The notes below the pieces were generated by a model, which saw nothing but the letters and a program-made list of their open reading frames with translations, did no database searches and was not told where the DNA came from. 64,000 nt of DNA from Acidobacteriota bacterium (GTDB taxonomy: Bacteria; Acidobacteriota; Thermoanaerobaculia; Multivoradales; Multivoraceae). This document shows positions 1-7,120 of the stretch, in pieces. The stretch covers positions 640,775 through 704,774 of the forward strand of contig JAPPFP010000006.1 of NCBI GenBank assembly GCA_028877275.1, given 5' to 3'. Made by a program: the position numbers and the translations under genes. Position 1 is the first letter of the stretch, and every line of letters begins with the position of its first letter.

Positions 1-188
1 TCGTGATCGAGCGCCAGCAACCGTTCCATGGTCCACGTGCCCTTCGCGCTCAGCGGAAAGCTCGCGTCCTCCGACGGCGCTTCGGCGACGACATCGGCGT
101 CCGTCGCTTCGGCCTGCGGCGAGCAGGCAACGAACGCGAGCGTGAGAAGAGCGACTGCGGCGAGGACGAGAAACCGGTGCAGCCTCAT
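1..188 (-). CDS. Lipoprotein, 5' part only
   Basis: This is the start of a lipoprotein gene that runs off the left edge of the window. The reading frame opens at an ATG (186-188 on the plus strand) behind a strong GAGGAGGT ribosome site four to five bases upstream. The first 22 residues are a type II signal peptide, MRLHRFLVLAAVALLTLAF, ending in a VAC lipobox with Cys22 as the lipidated residue. An acidic, Ala-rich linker follows (about residues 23-45). Only about 62 residues are visible, ending near WTMERLLALDHD, and no domain can be recognised. The signal and ribosome site are clear, so the gene is real. Its function is unknown. Confidence 0.8.
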   Translation of the reverse strand, partial: MRLHRFLVLAAVALLTLAFVACSPQAEATDADVVAEAPSEDASFPLSAKGTWTMERLLALDH

Positions 189-250
189 CGGGACCTCCTC
201 GTTGGGGGGAGAGCTTCCGAGAAGCTACCACGCGGCCTGTCGAGTCGAAC

Positions 251-325
251 TGGAGCCGACGAGCGGATTTGAACCGCTGACCTGCTGATTACGAATCAGC
301 TGCTCTGCCACTGAGCTACGTCGGC
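251..325 (-). tRNA. tRNA-Thr (anticodon CGT)
   Basis: The minus strand folds into a complete cloverleaf: acceptor stem GCCGACG/CGTCGGC, D arm GCTC/GAGC, anticodon stem GCTGA/TCAGC with loop TTCGTAA, and T arm AGCGG/CCGCT with loop TTCAAAT. The anticodon CGT (plus-strand bases 291-293) reads the threonine codon ACG. The discriminator base is T and the 3' CCA is encoded (plus-strand TGG at 251-253). It lies alone between the lipoprotein gene and the MFS gene, and no other tRNA is visible nearby. Confidence 0.97.
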
Positions 326-382
326 ATAACCGGGTGAGACGGCCGGTCTCAGCGCGAGGACGCCGGAGTCTAGCAACGCGCG

Positions 383-509
383 CCGCGGAACGCAGCGGAG
401 CGAGTTCCGCGGGGCACGCTGCTGGAGAGGTGGGGGCTGGGGCCAAACCCGGAGCTTGCGACAGGTTTGGCGGCGGCAAGCGCGCAGCCCCGGCATGATC
501 GACCTCTCC
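383..509. promoter_or_regulatory. Nested inverted repeats in the leader of the MFS gene
   Basis: The non-coding stretch upstream of the exporter gene holds several inverted repeats. CCGCGGAAC (383-391) pairs with GTTCCGCGG (404-412). GGAGAGGT (424-431) pairs with ACCTCTCC (502-509), GGGGCT (433-438) with AGCCCC (486-491), and inside this CCAAACC (443-449) pairs with GGTTTGG (464-470). Together they would make one long, interrupted hairpin ending about 20 bases before the predicted start at 530. It could be a structured mRNA leader, a degenerate repeat element, or a terminator lacking a T run. No known riboswitch consensus is recognised. Confidence 0.4.
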
Positions 510-529
510 GTGATAGTCCTGCCGAGCCG

Positions 530-1879
530 ATGACCGTCCAACAGTTCCCACGGGCACAGAAGCCGCCGCCAGGCCGCGGCGGCCTGGCGGGCCTCTTCAG
601 GGAACGGCAGTTCCGCTGGCTCTACATCTCGAACACGACGTTCTTCCTCGCCATGCAGGGCCAGTTGGTCGTGCGGGCGTGGTTGGTGTTCTCGATCACC
701 GGCCGCGAGCTGGCGCTCGGGTTGGTGACCCTGATGGTGGCCCTGGCCATGCTCAGCCTGGGGCCGGTGGGAGGCGTGGTCGCGGACCGTTTCGAGCGAC
801 GGTCGCTGGTCGTGGCCGGTCAGACCACCGTTGTCGTGGCCGAACTCGTCGTTCTGTCCCTGCTCCTGAGCGGCCGGCTGGAGTTCTGGCACATCCTGGT
901 TCAGGTCGCGTTCGTCGGCGCCGTCTTCCCGTTCGTGATGCCGGCCCGCAACGCGATCATCGCGAACGTGGTCGGCCGTCGGCGGCTGACCGGCGCGATG
1001 GCGCTCACGATGACCGCGATGAACGTCACGCGCGTCGTGGGCCCGGCGGTGGCCGGGGCCCTGATTGGGGCAGCGGGCGTGTCCGTGGCCTACTTGACCA
1101 ACGTCGTTCTCTACGCCCTGGCCCTCGCCGGGATGATGGCGGTGGGCCGGGCGCCGGTGGCGGACCGCGCGGACAGCTCCCTGCTGCAGAACATGGCGGA
1201 GGGGTTCCGCTACGTGAGGGAAAACCGTCTGGTCCTGGTGCTCCTGTTCTTCGGTCTGGTGCCGATGTTCCTGGTCATGCCGTTCCAGACGCTTCTGGTC
1301 GTGTTCGCCGAGGAGATTTGGGAAGTCGGGCCGCGTGGCTTCGGCCTGTTGAGCGGAGCGGCGGGCATCGGCGGCGTGGTGGGGGCGGCGTTCGTCGCCT
1401 GGCGAAGCAACACGAGCCGGCGACTGCGGCTGATGATGGTGAGCGTGTTCGCGTTCGGTCTGCTGATGATGGGGTTCGCGCTCAGCCCCTGGTTCTGGCT
1501 CGCGCTGCCCCTGCTGCTCGCCGGCAGCGCCTTCCAGGCGATCTACACCACCTTGAACAACACCGCGATCCATGTGCTGATCCCGGACTCCGTGCGCGGC
1601 CGGGTTTCCGGCTTCCTGACGATGTCGTTCTCGCTGCCGATGCTCGGCGCCGTGCCGATCAGCGCGCTCGCCGAGGTGTGGGGTGCGCCTCTTTCGGTGG
1701 GACTGGCCTCGCTGCTGGCGGTCGTGGTGGCGGTCGTGTTCTATCTGGCCAGTCCGGACCTGCGACGGATGGACCTGTCGATCTTGAAGGCGTTTCGCGA
1801 AGCGATCGTGCTCGATTCGGAACGTGCAAGCGGCGCCCGGCCAGCGTCGCTGGCCACCCGCCGCGAATCGGCCTCCTGA
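530..1879 (+). CDS. MFS transporter, EntS/MFS_3-like exporter
   Basis: A 449-residue major facilitator superfamily protein with about twelve hydrophobic helices and a short cytoplasmic N-terminus (FRERQFRWLYISN), typical of the MFS_3 branch that includes enterobactin and macrolide exporters. Features include the loop DRFERRSLVV after helix 2 and ARNAIIANVV before helix 5. The reading frame extends to a TTG at 467, but those extra residues are low-complexity and overlap the hairpin leader, so I choose the ATG at 530. The ribosome site is weak with either start. It probably expels a small hydrophobic compound or siderophore from the inner membrane, but the substrate cannot be read from the sequence. 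The next gene follows after 30 bases on the same strand. Confidence 0.85.
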   Translation: MTVQQFPRAQKPPPGRGGLAGLFRERQFRWLYISNTTFFLAMQGQLVVRAWLVFSITGRELALGLVTLMVALAMLSLGPVGGVVADRFERRSLVVAGQTTVVVAELVVLSLLLSGRLEFWHILVQVAFVGAVFPFVMPARNAIIANVVGRRRLTGAMALTMTAMNVTRVVGPAVAGALIGAAGVSVAYLTNVVLYALALAGMMAVGRAPVADRADSSLLQNMAEGFRYVRENRLVLVLLFFGLVPMFLVMPFQTLLVVFAEEIWEVGPRGFGLLSGAAGIGGVVGAAFVAWRSNTSRRLRLMMVSVFAFGLLMMGFALSPWFWLALPLLLAGSAFQAIYTTLNNTAIHVLIPDSVRGRVSGFLTMSFSLPMLGAVPISALAEVWGAPLSVGLASLLAVVVAVVFYLASPDLRRMDLSILKAFREAIVLDSERASGARPASLATRRESAS

Positions 1880-1909
1880 GTTGGGGAAGAGACCGGAGGG
1901 AGGAATCGC

Positions 1910-2536
1910 ATGCTGATCACGATCTCGAGACAGTACGCCTCCGGCGGCACCCAGGTAGCGAAGCTGGTGGCGGATCGGCTCGGATGGCAACTCGTCGGCA
2001 ACGCACTGATCGACGAGGTCGCCCGGCGCGCCGGCATTCCGCCGGAAGAGGTACAGGCGCGGGAAGACCGGCCTCCGAGCTTCGTCGAGCGCCTCGCCCG
2101 CGTCGCCAGCGCCCAGCTCCCCGACCTGTTCCTGCCCGCGCCGCCGATCGGCCAGCCGATCGGCGAGGGCAACCTCGTTCGCGTCACTCGAAGCGTCGTC
2201 TGCGAGATCGCGGCGCAGGGCCACTGTGTCTTCGTGGGCCGCGCCTCGGCGGCGGTGCTGGCGTGGCGGGAGGATGCGCTCCATGCGCGGCTCGTGGCGG
2301 GCGCCGAGTTCCGGCGCCGGGTCGCCGTCGAGGTCATGGGAGTGCCGGAGAAGGATGCCGTCACCGTGGTCGAGCGACGGGACGCGAACCGCATCCGCTA
2401 TCACCGCGAGTACTACGCCCGGGACTGTGACGATCCGCGTCACTACGACCTGGTTCTGAACACGGAGCGGCTCGGCTTTCCGGGCGCCGCGGACCAGATC
2501 GTCCATCGCGCCCGGGTGCTCGGCTGGGCGGATTAG
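1910..2536 (+). CDS. Cytidylate kinase-like family protein
   Basis: A 208-residue protein beginning MLITISRQYASGGTQVAKL, the glycine-rich nucleotide-binding start of the Cytidylate_kin2 family (PF13189). The family resembles CMP kinase but has no assigned substrate. The middle contains a second conserved segment, GHCVFVGRASAAVLA, typical of the same fold, followed by Arg-rich helices (RRRVAVEVMG and ERRDANRIRYHREYY) that in kinases line the lid. An excellent GGAGGGAGG ribosome site at about 1894-1902 supports the ATG start. It is probably co-transcribed with the upstream exporter (30-base gap). Assignment to the family is firm. The true phosphate acceptor is unknown. Confidence 0.85.
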   Translation: MLITISRQYASGGTQVAKLVADRLGWQLVGNALIDEVARRAGIPPEEVQAREDRPPSFVERLARVASAQLPDLFLPAPPIGQPIGEGNLVRVTRSVVCEIAAQGHCVFVGRASAAVLAWREDALHARLVAGAEFRRRVAVEVMGVPEKDAVTVVERRDANRIRYHREYYARDCDDPRHYDLVLNTERLGFPGAADQIVHRARVLGWAD

Positions 2537-2588
2537 GCGACGGTACGCTCTCCGGGCAACTCAACGAAACCCAGAGACAGGAGCGGAA

Positions 2589-3629
2589 ATGACCACGACC
2601 CGATCCACCGCAGTCCTTCTTTCCCTGTGTGCCGCCGGCCTCCTGGTAGCCGGACTTGCCGCCGAAGAGCACGCCATCGAGACGGGAACCCACCGGTTCG
2701 AGGAAGTAGCCGACGGGGTCTACTTCGTCTCAGGAACCGGGGCCATGGTGACGAGAAGCAACGCCATGGTCGTGGTCACCGAAGAGGACGTGCTGGTCGT
2801 CGACTCCCACATCACGCCGGCCGCGGCGCGGGCGTTGATCGAGGGCATCGAACGGATCACGGACAACCCGATCCGAACCCTGGTCAACACCCACTTCCAC
2901 TACGACCACGCTCACGGCAACCAGGCGTTTGGGCCGGACGTCCGGGTCGTCGGACACGAGTACACGCGCCGCAAGATGGCCACAGCACCGCTCGAGGAGC
3001 ACACCTTCAAGGGATCCTCCGAACGGGACAGGCTGGCGCTCGAGGAGCTGCGCGCCGCCCTGGAAACGGCTTCAGACTGGGAGCGGGAGGACCTGGAGAC
3101 CCAGATCAGCATCCAGGCTGCCCACGTCGAGTCGACGGCCGAGATCGATCCCGCGCCTCCGGACACGACGCTGGCGGAGAAGATGAGCTTCTTCAGCGGC
3201 GGCCGGGAGATCGAGCTCCACTTCCTCGGCCGCGCCCACACCGGCGGCGACGTCGTCGTCTACCTCCCGGCGGAGCGGCTCGTGTTCACCGGCGACATGA
3301 TGCTCGGCGGGCCGCCCTGGCCTGGCGACGGTTGGGTCAACGAGTGGCCGGCCACCCTGGAGCGGCTGAAGCAGCTCGACTTCGATCTCATCCTGCCGGG
3401 TCACGGTCCCTACTTCCGCGACCGGAAGCTGATCGACCATGTCCAGGCCTTCCACCGGGAGCTGTGGGAGGTCGTTTCGGGGCTTCACGCCGAGGGAGTC
3501 TCGGCGGAGGATGCGGTCGAGCGGATCGACCTCTCCCACCACGCCGAGAACCTGCCGCCGGCCCGCGTCCGCGTCGACCTCCGCGGCGTGCAGAGGATGT
3601 ACATGGTGCTGGACGGAACGGCCAACTAG
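2589..3629 (+). CDS. Secreted MBL-fold metallo-hydrolase
   Basis: A 346-residue metallo-beta-lactamase-fold protein with an N-terminal signal peptide (residues 1 to about 25, cut near GLAAEEHA). The zinc motif HxHxDH is intact at H102, H104, D106 and H107 (THFHYDHAHGN). Further ligands are visible in GRAHTGGD, VFTGDMM and the late LPGHGP. The layout (periplasmic, signal peptide, long helical insert between motifs at about residues 130-190) resembles broad-spectrum secreted hydrolases found near PQQ systems and in class B3-like families, but antibiotic hydrolysis should not be assumed. It stands 52 bases after the kinase-like gene and converges on the carboxylase gene. Confidence 0.88.
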   Translation: MTTTRSTAVLLSLCAAGLLVAGLAAEEHAIETGTHRFEEVADGVYFVSGTGAMVTRSNAMVVVTEEDVLVVDSHITPAAARALIEGIERITDNPIRTLVNTHFHYDHAHGNQAFGPDVRVVGHEYTRRKMATAPLEEHTFKGSSERDRLALEELRAALETASDWEREDLETQISIQAAHVESTAEIDPAPPDTTLAEKMSFFSGGREIELHFLGRAHTGGDVVVYLPAERLVFTGDMMLGGPPWPGDGWVNEWPATLERLKQLDFDLILPGHGPYFRDRKLIDHVQAFHRELWEVVSGLHAEGVSAEDAVERIDLSHHAENLPPARVRVDLRGVQRMYMVLDGTAN

Positions 3630-3643
3630 CGACCCTGCCCCTC

Positions 3644-3661
3644 GCCGGTTTCCGGGCCGGC
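3644..3661. terminator. Possible bidirectional terminator hairpin
   Basis: In the 37-base gap between two converging genes, GCCGG (3644-3648) can pair with CCGGC (3657-3661) around an eight-base loop. There is no T run on either side, so intrinsic termination is uncertain. The position between converging stop codons is the main reason to list it. Confidence 0.25.
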
Positions 3662-3666
3662 GCCGT

Positions 3667-6600
3667 CTACCAGGTGTCGATGTAGGGCCGCTTCTTGCCG
3701 GTCCGCGGAGGCGGCTTGGGCAGCCGCTTCATGCTCTCCGTGATCCAGGAGCGCGTCTCCGCGGGGTCGATCACGTCGTCGAGCCCGCCGCCGGCGGCGG
3801 CGTTGACGGCCTTGGCGCGTTCGTACGAGGCCTCGACCCGGCGCTCGAACTCGAGCCTGCGCTCTTCGGGATCCTCGATCGCGGCCAGTTCCTTGCGGTA
3901 GCCGAGCTTGACCGCGCCCTCGATGTTCATGCCGGCGAACTCGGCTGTCGGCCAGCCGACGGTGAAGAAGCCAACCAGAGCGCTCGCGCCGCACATCGCC
4001 TGCACGCCCAGGCCGTAGGCCTTCCGCACGACGACGCCGAAGAGGGGTACCGAGAGGTTGGCGCCCGTGTTGAACATCCGCGCGCAGTGGCGGACCAGGG
4101 CGGTCTTCTCGTGGTCGGGACCGACCATGATTCCGGGGCAGTCCATCAGGCTCAGCACGGGGATGTCGAAGGCGTCGCAGAGCTGAAGGAAGCGGGCGCC
4201 CTTGTCGGAACCGTCGGAGTCGATCGCGCCGGCCAGGTGGTGCGGGTTGTTCGCGATGACTCCCATCGGCCTACCCTCGACCCGGATGAGGGCCGTGATC
4301 ACGCCGATTCCGAACTTCGGCCGGATCTCCAGCACGGAACCGACGTCGGCGATCGTGTGGACGATCTCCTGCATGTCGTAGAGGCGGATCCGGTTCTCCG
4401 GCACGACATGGCGCAGCGGGCGCTGGTCGTGGGCCTCCCAGTCGGAGGTCGGCCCCTGGAAGTACGAGAGGTACTTCTTCGCCACGTCGACCGCTTCTTC
4501 CTCGTCCTCGACCAGGATGTCGACGACGCCGTTCGGCACCTGGAAGGACATCGGGCCGACCTCTTCCGGGGTGTAGATGCCGAGGCCGCCACCCTCGATC
4601 ATGGCGGGCCCACCCATCGCAATGGTCGACGCCTCCGTGGCGATGATCACGTCGCAGCAGGCGAGCAGGGCCGTGTTGCCGGCGAAGCAGCGGCCGTTGT
4701 TCACGCCGACAAGCGGAATGAGGCCCGAGAGCTTGGAGAACTGGGTGAAGGTGTAGGTGTCGAACGCGACCCGCGGTCCCGTGTAGTCGTCGCCCGGCCG
4801 GCCGCCTCCGCCTTCCGTGAAGAAGACGAGTGGCAGCATGTAGCGGTTCGCCAGATCGAACAGGCGGTCCTGCTTGTAGTGGTTGCGCCCGCCCTGCGTA
4901 CCGGCGAGGACGGTGTAGTCGTAGGAGAGCACCATCGCGCGCGACCTCTCGTCGTCGAAGAGGTCGCCGTTGATCGAGGCGGTGCCGGCGACCACGCCGT
5001 CCGCGGGCGTGTACTGGCGCAGCTTCTCGTCGCTGAACTTCTGGTGCTGGCGGGCCACGATCAGCGGCCAGTACTCCTTGAACGAGCCGGCGTCGACGAG
5101 TTGCTCGATGTTCTCGCGGGGCGTCCGGAAACCGAAGCGGCGCCGCCGGGCGACCGCCTCCGGCCGGTTCTCGTCCAGGGTGTAGGCGTGGCGCCGGATG
5201 TTCTCCTCGAGATCCGGCCGGATGAAGTCCGGATCGATCTCGACGGCGGCGTCCGCCGCCTCGCCGCCCTCGGTCCCTTCCAGGAGGACGAGGGGATAGC
5301 CCTCCCGGATCGTGTCGCCGACGGCCATCGTCACGCGGAGAACCGTGCCGCTCGTGTCGGCGCGGAGCACGTGCTCCATCTTCATCGCTTCGATCACGGC
5401 GACCTGCTGGCCGCGCAGGACCTCGTCGCCCTCGGTGACGTCGATGCTGACGATCGTGCCCTGGATCGGCGCGGCGATGCCGGTGGCTCCTTCGGCGCCC
5501 AGCGCCGACGCGGGCAACTCGCCGCCATCGTCCGTCAGTTCAGCCTGCGCTGCCTTCGTCTCCTGGTCGTAGGCGAACAGGGCCAGGGGATCGGCCGTGT
5601 CGACGCGGGCGCCGGCGAAGCCGCTGTCGCGGGCGCTGCCCTCGGCGGCGGGCGTGTCGCCGCCGGCCGCAGGATCGGCGGTCGGGACAAAGCGGGGCTT
5701 GCGGCCGTTGCCGGCCGCCGCCGCCAGCTCCCCGGCGTTGTCGTCCAGCCAGCGGGTGTAGAGACGACCCGTCTCGAAGTCCGGGTGGGCGAGGACGCCC
5801 TGGAGCCAGGGAATGTTCGTGGAAGGTCCGCCGATGCGGAACTCGTCGAGGGCCCGGGAGGCGCGCTTGATGGCGGCGGTGAAGTCGTCCGAGGGCGAGT
5901 ACGCGATCACTTTCGCGAGCAGCGAGTCGAACGCGGGGTTCGGCTCGTAGCCGGCGTAGCCGCAGCCGTCGATTCGCACGCCGGGACCGCTCGGCGGTTC
6001 GTAGGCGGCGAGTACGCCGGAAGAGGGCCGCACGTTGCCGTCCGCGTCCAGGGTCTCCAGGTTGACGCGAGCCTGGATCGCGAAGCCGCGTGTTCGTCGG
6101 GCGTCCGGGTCGTCGAGCCCGAGGTCCGCGAGCGACTCGCCGCGGGCCACCCGGAGTTGCGCCTGCACCAGGTCCACGCCCGTCACGGCCTCGGTCACCG
6201 TGTGCTCGACCTGGAGGCGCGCGTTCGTTTCGATGAAGGCGAAGCGCCCAGCGGCGCCGTTGTCACCATTGCCGGCATCGACCAGGAACTCGAAGGTACC
6301 GAGACTGTTGTACTTCGCGGCGCCGCCGAGGCGTAGCGCCGCATCGATGATCGCCTGGCGGACCTCGGAGCCCAGGTTTGGCGCCGGCGCCGTTTCGACG
6401 ACCTTCTGGTGCCGGCGCTGGGCGCTGCACTCGCGCTCGCCGAAGTCGACCAGGCCGCCGACCTCGTCGCCGAGAAGCTGGACCTCGATGTGACGGGCAC
6501 GCGGGATGAGTTCCTCGACGTAGAGACCGCCGTTGCCGAAGGCGCGTTCGGCCTCGGACCCGCAGCGTTCGTAGGCCTGGTCGATGTCGCCGGCCGCGGC

Positions 6601-7110
6601 GACGATGCGGGCCCCGCGCCCGCCGCCGCCGGCGAGTGCCTTGATGATCATCGCTCCGCCGTCGCCGAGACCGGCGAAGAACTCGTGTGTCTCTTCCAGG
6701 GTGGTGTTCTGGTCCGTTCCCAGCAGCACAGGCACGTCCGCGTCGCCGGCCGCCGTACGCGCCCGCCCCTTGTCGCCGAACAGTTCGAGGACTTCCGGTC
6801 GCGGGCCGACGAACGTGATCCCCGCCTCGCCGCAGGCGGCGGCGAAGTCGGCATTCTCGGCCAGGAAGCCGTAGCCCGGGTGGATCGCGTCGCAGTTCGC
6901 CTCGACGGCTTTGCCCACCACGTCCTCGATGTCGAGGTAGGCCCGCACTCCGCGTCCGCCAAGCGGTACGGCCTCGTCGGCGATCCGCAGGTGGAGTCCG
7001 CTGGCGTCGTCCTCGGAGTAGATGGCGACCGCGGCGACGCCCAGATCCATCGCCGCGCGGGCGATTCGTACCGCGATCTCGCCGCGGTTGGCGATCAGCA
7101 GCCGCTGCAT
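3667..7110 (-). CDS. Single-chain biotin-dependent acyl-CoA carboxylase
   Basis: A 1147-residue protein that joins all the parts of an acyl-CoA carboxylase. Residues 1 to about 450 are a biotin carboxylase (start LIANRGEIAVRIARAA, ATP-grasp loop GGGGRGARIV, FIETNARLQVEHTVTE). A linker follows, then a biotin carrier domain at about 540-610 with the EAMKMEH motif, Lys577 being the biotinylated residue. Residues from about 640 to the end form a carboxyltransferase of the PF01039 type (LSYDYTVLAGTQGG, CPGIMVGPDHE). The architecture resembles the single-polypeptide long-chain acyl-CoA carboxylases described from mycobacteria, and such proteins are often mislabelled as carbamoyl-phosphate synthase. 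The likely substrates are acetyl-, propionyl- or longer acyl-CoA. The choice cannot be made by eye. The ATG start is standard. Confidence 0.93.
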   Translation of the reverse strand: MQRLLIANRGEIAVRIARAAMDLGVAAVAIYSEDDASGLHLRIADEAVPLGGRGVRAYLDIEDVVGKAVEANCDAIHPGYGFLAENADFAAACGEAGITFVGPRPEVLELFGDKGRARTAAGDADVPVLLGTDQNTTLEETHEFFAGLGDGGAMIIKALAGGGGRGARIVAAAGDIDQAYERCGSEAERAFGNGGLYVEELIPRARHIEVQLLGDEVGGLVDFGERECSAQRRHQKVVETAPAPNLGSEVRQAIIDAALRLGGAAKYNSLGTFEFLVDAGNGDNGAAGRFAFIETNARLQVEHTVTEAVTGVDLVQAQLRVARGESLADLGLDDPDARRTRGFAIQARVNLETLDADGNVRPSSGVLAAYEPPSGPGVRIDGCGYAGYEPNPAFDSLLAKVIAYSPSDDFTAAIKRASRALDEFRIGGPSTNIPWLQGVLAHPDFETGRLYTRWLDDNAGELAAAAGNGRKPRFVPTADPAAGGDTPAAEGSARDSGFAGARVDTADPLALFAYDQETKAAQAELTDDGGELPASALGAEGATGIAAPIQGTIVSIDVTEGDEVLRGQQVAVIEAMKMEHVLRADTSGTVLRVTMAVGDTIREGYPLVLLEGTEGGEAADAAVEIDPDFIRPDLEENIRRHAYTLDENRPEAVARRRRFGFRTPRENIEQLVDAGSFKEYWPLIVARQHQKFSDEKLRQYTPADGVVAGTASINGDLFDDERSRAMVLSYDYTVLAGTQGGRNHYKQDRLFDLANRYMLPLVFFTEGGGGRPGDDYTGPRVAFDTYTFTQFSKLSGLIPLVGVNNGRCFAGNTALLACCDVIIATEASTIAMGGPAMIEGGGLGIYTPEEVGPMSFQVPNGVVDILVEDEEEAVDVAKKYLSYFQGPTSDWEAHDQRPLRHVVPENRIRLYDMQEIVHTIADVGSVLEIRPKFGIGVITALIRVEGRPMGVIANNPHHLAGAIDSDGSDKGARFLQLCDAFDIPVLSLMDCPGIMVGPDHEKTALVRHCARMFNTGANLSVPLFGVVVRKAYGLGVQAMCGASALVGFFTVGWPTAEFAGMNIEGAVKLGYRKELAAIEDPEERRLEFERRVEASYERAKAVNAAAGGGLDDVIDPAETRSWITESMKRLPKPPPRTGKKRPYIDTW

Positions 7111-7120
7111 GGGGCGGCGA

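Noticed and set aside
225..557. A 110-codon minus-strand frame covering the tRNA
   Set aside because: It overlaps the tRNA-Thr gene and the hairpin leader and has no ribosome site.
3439..6336. A 965-codon open frame on the plus strand opposite the carboxylase gene
   Set aside because: It is a shadow of the GC-rich coding strand: the translation is Arg/Ala/Asp-rich without any domain, while the opposite strand encodes an intact, recognisable enzyme.
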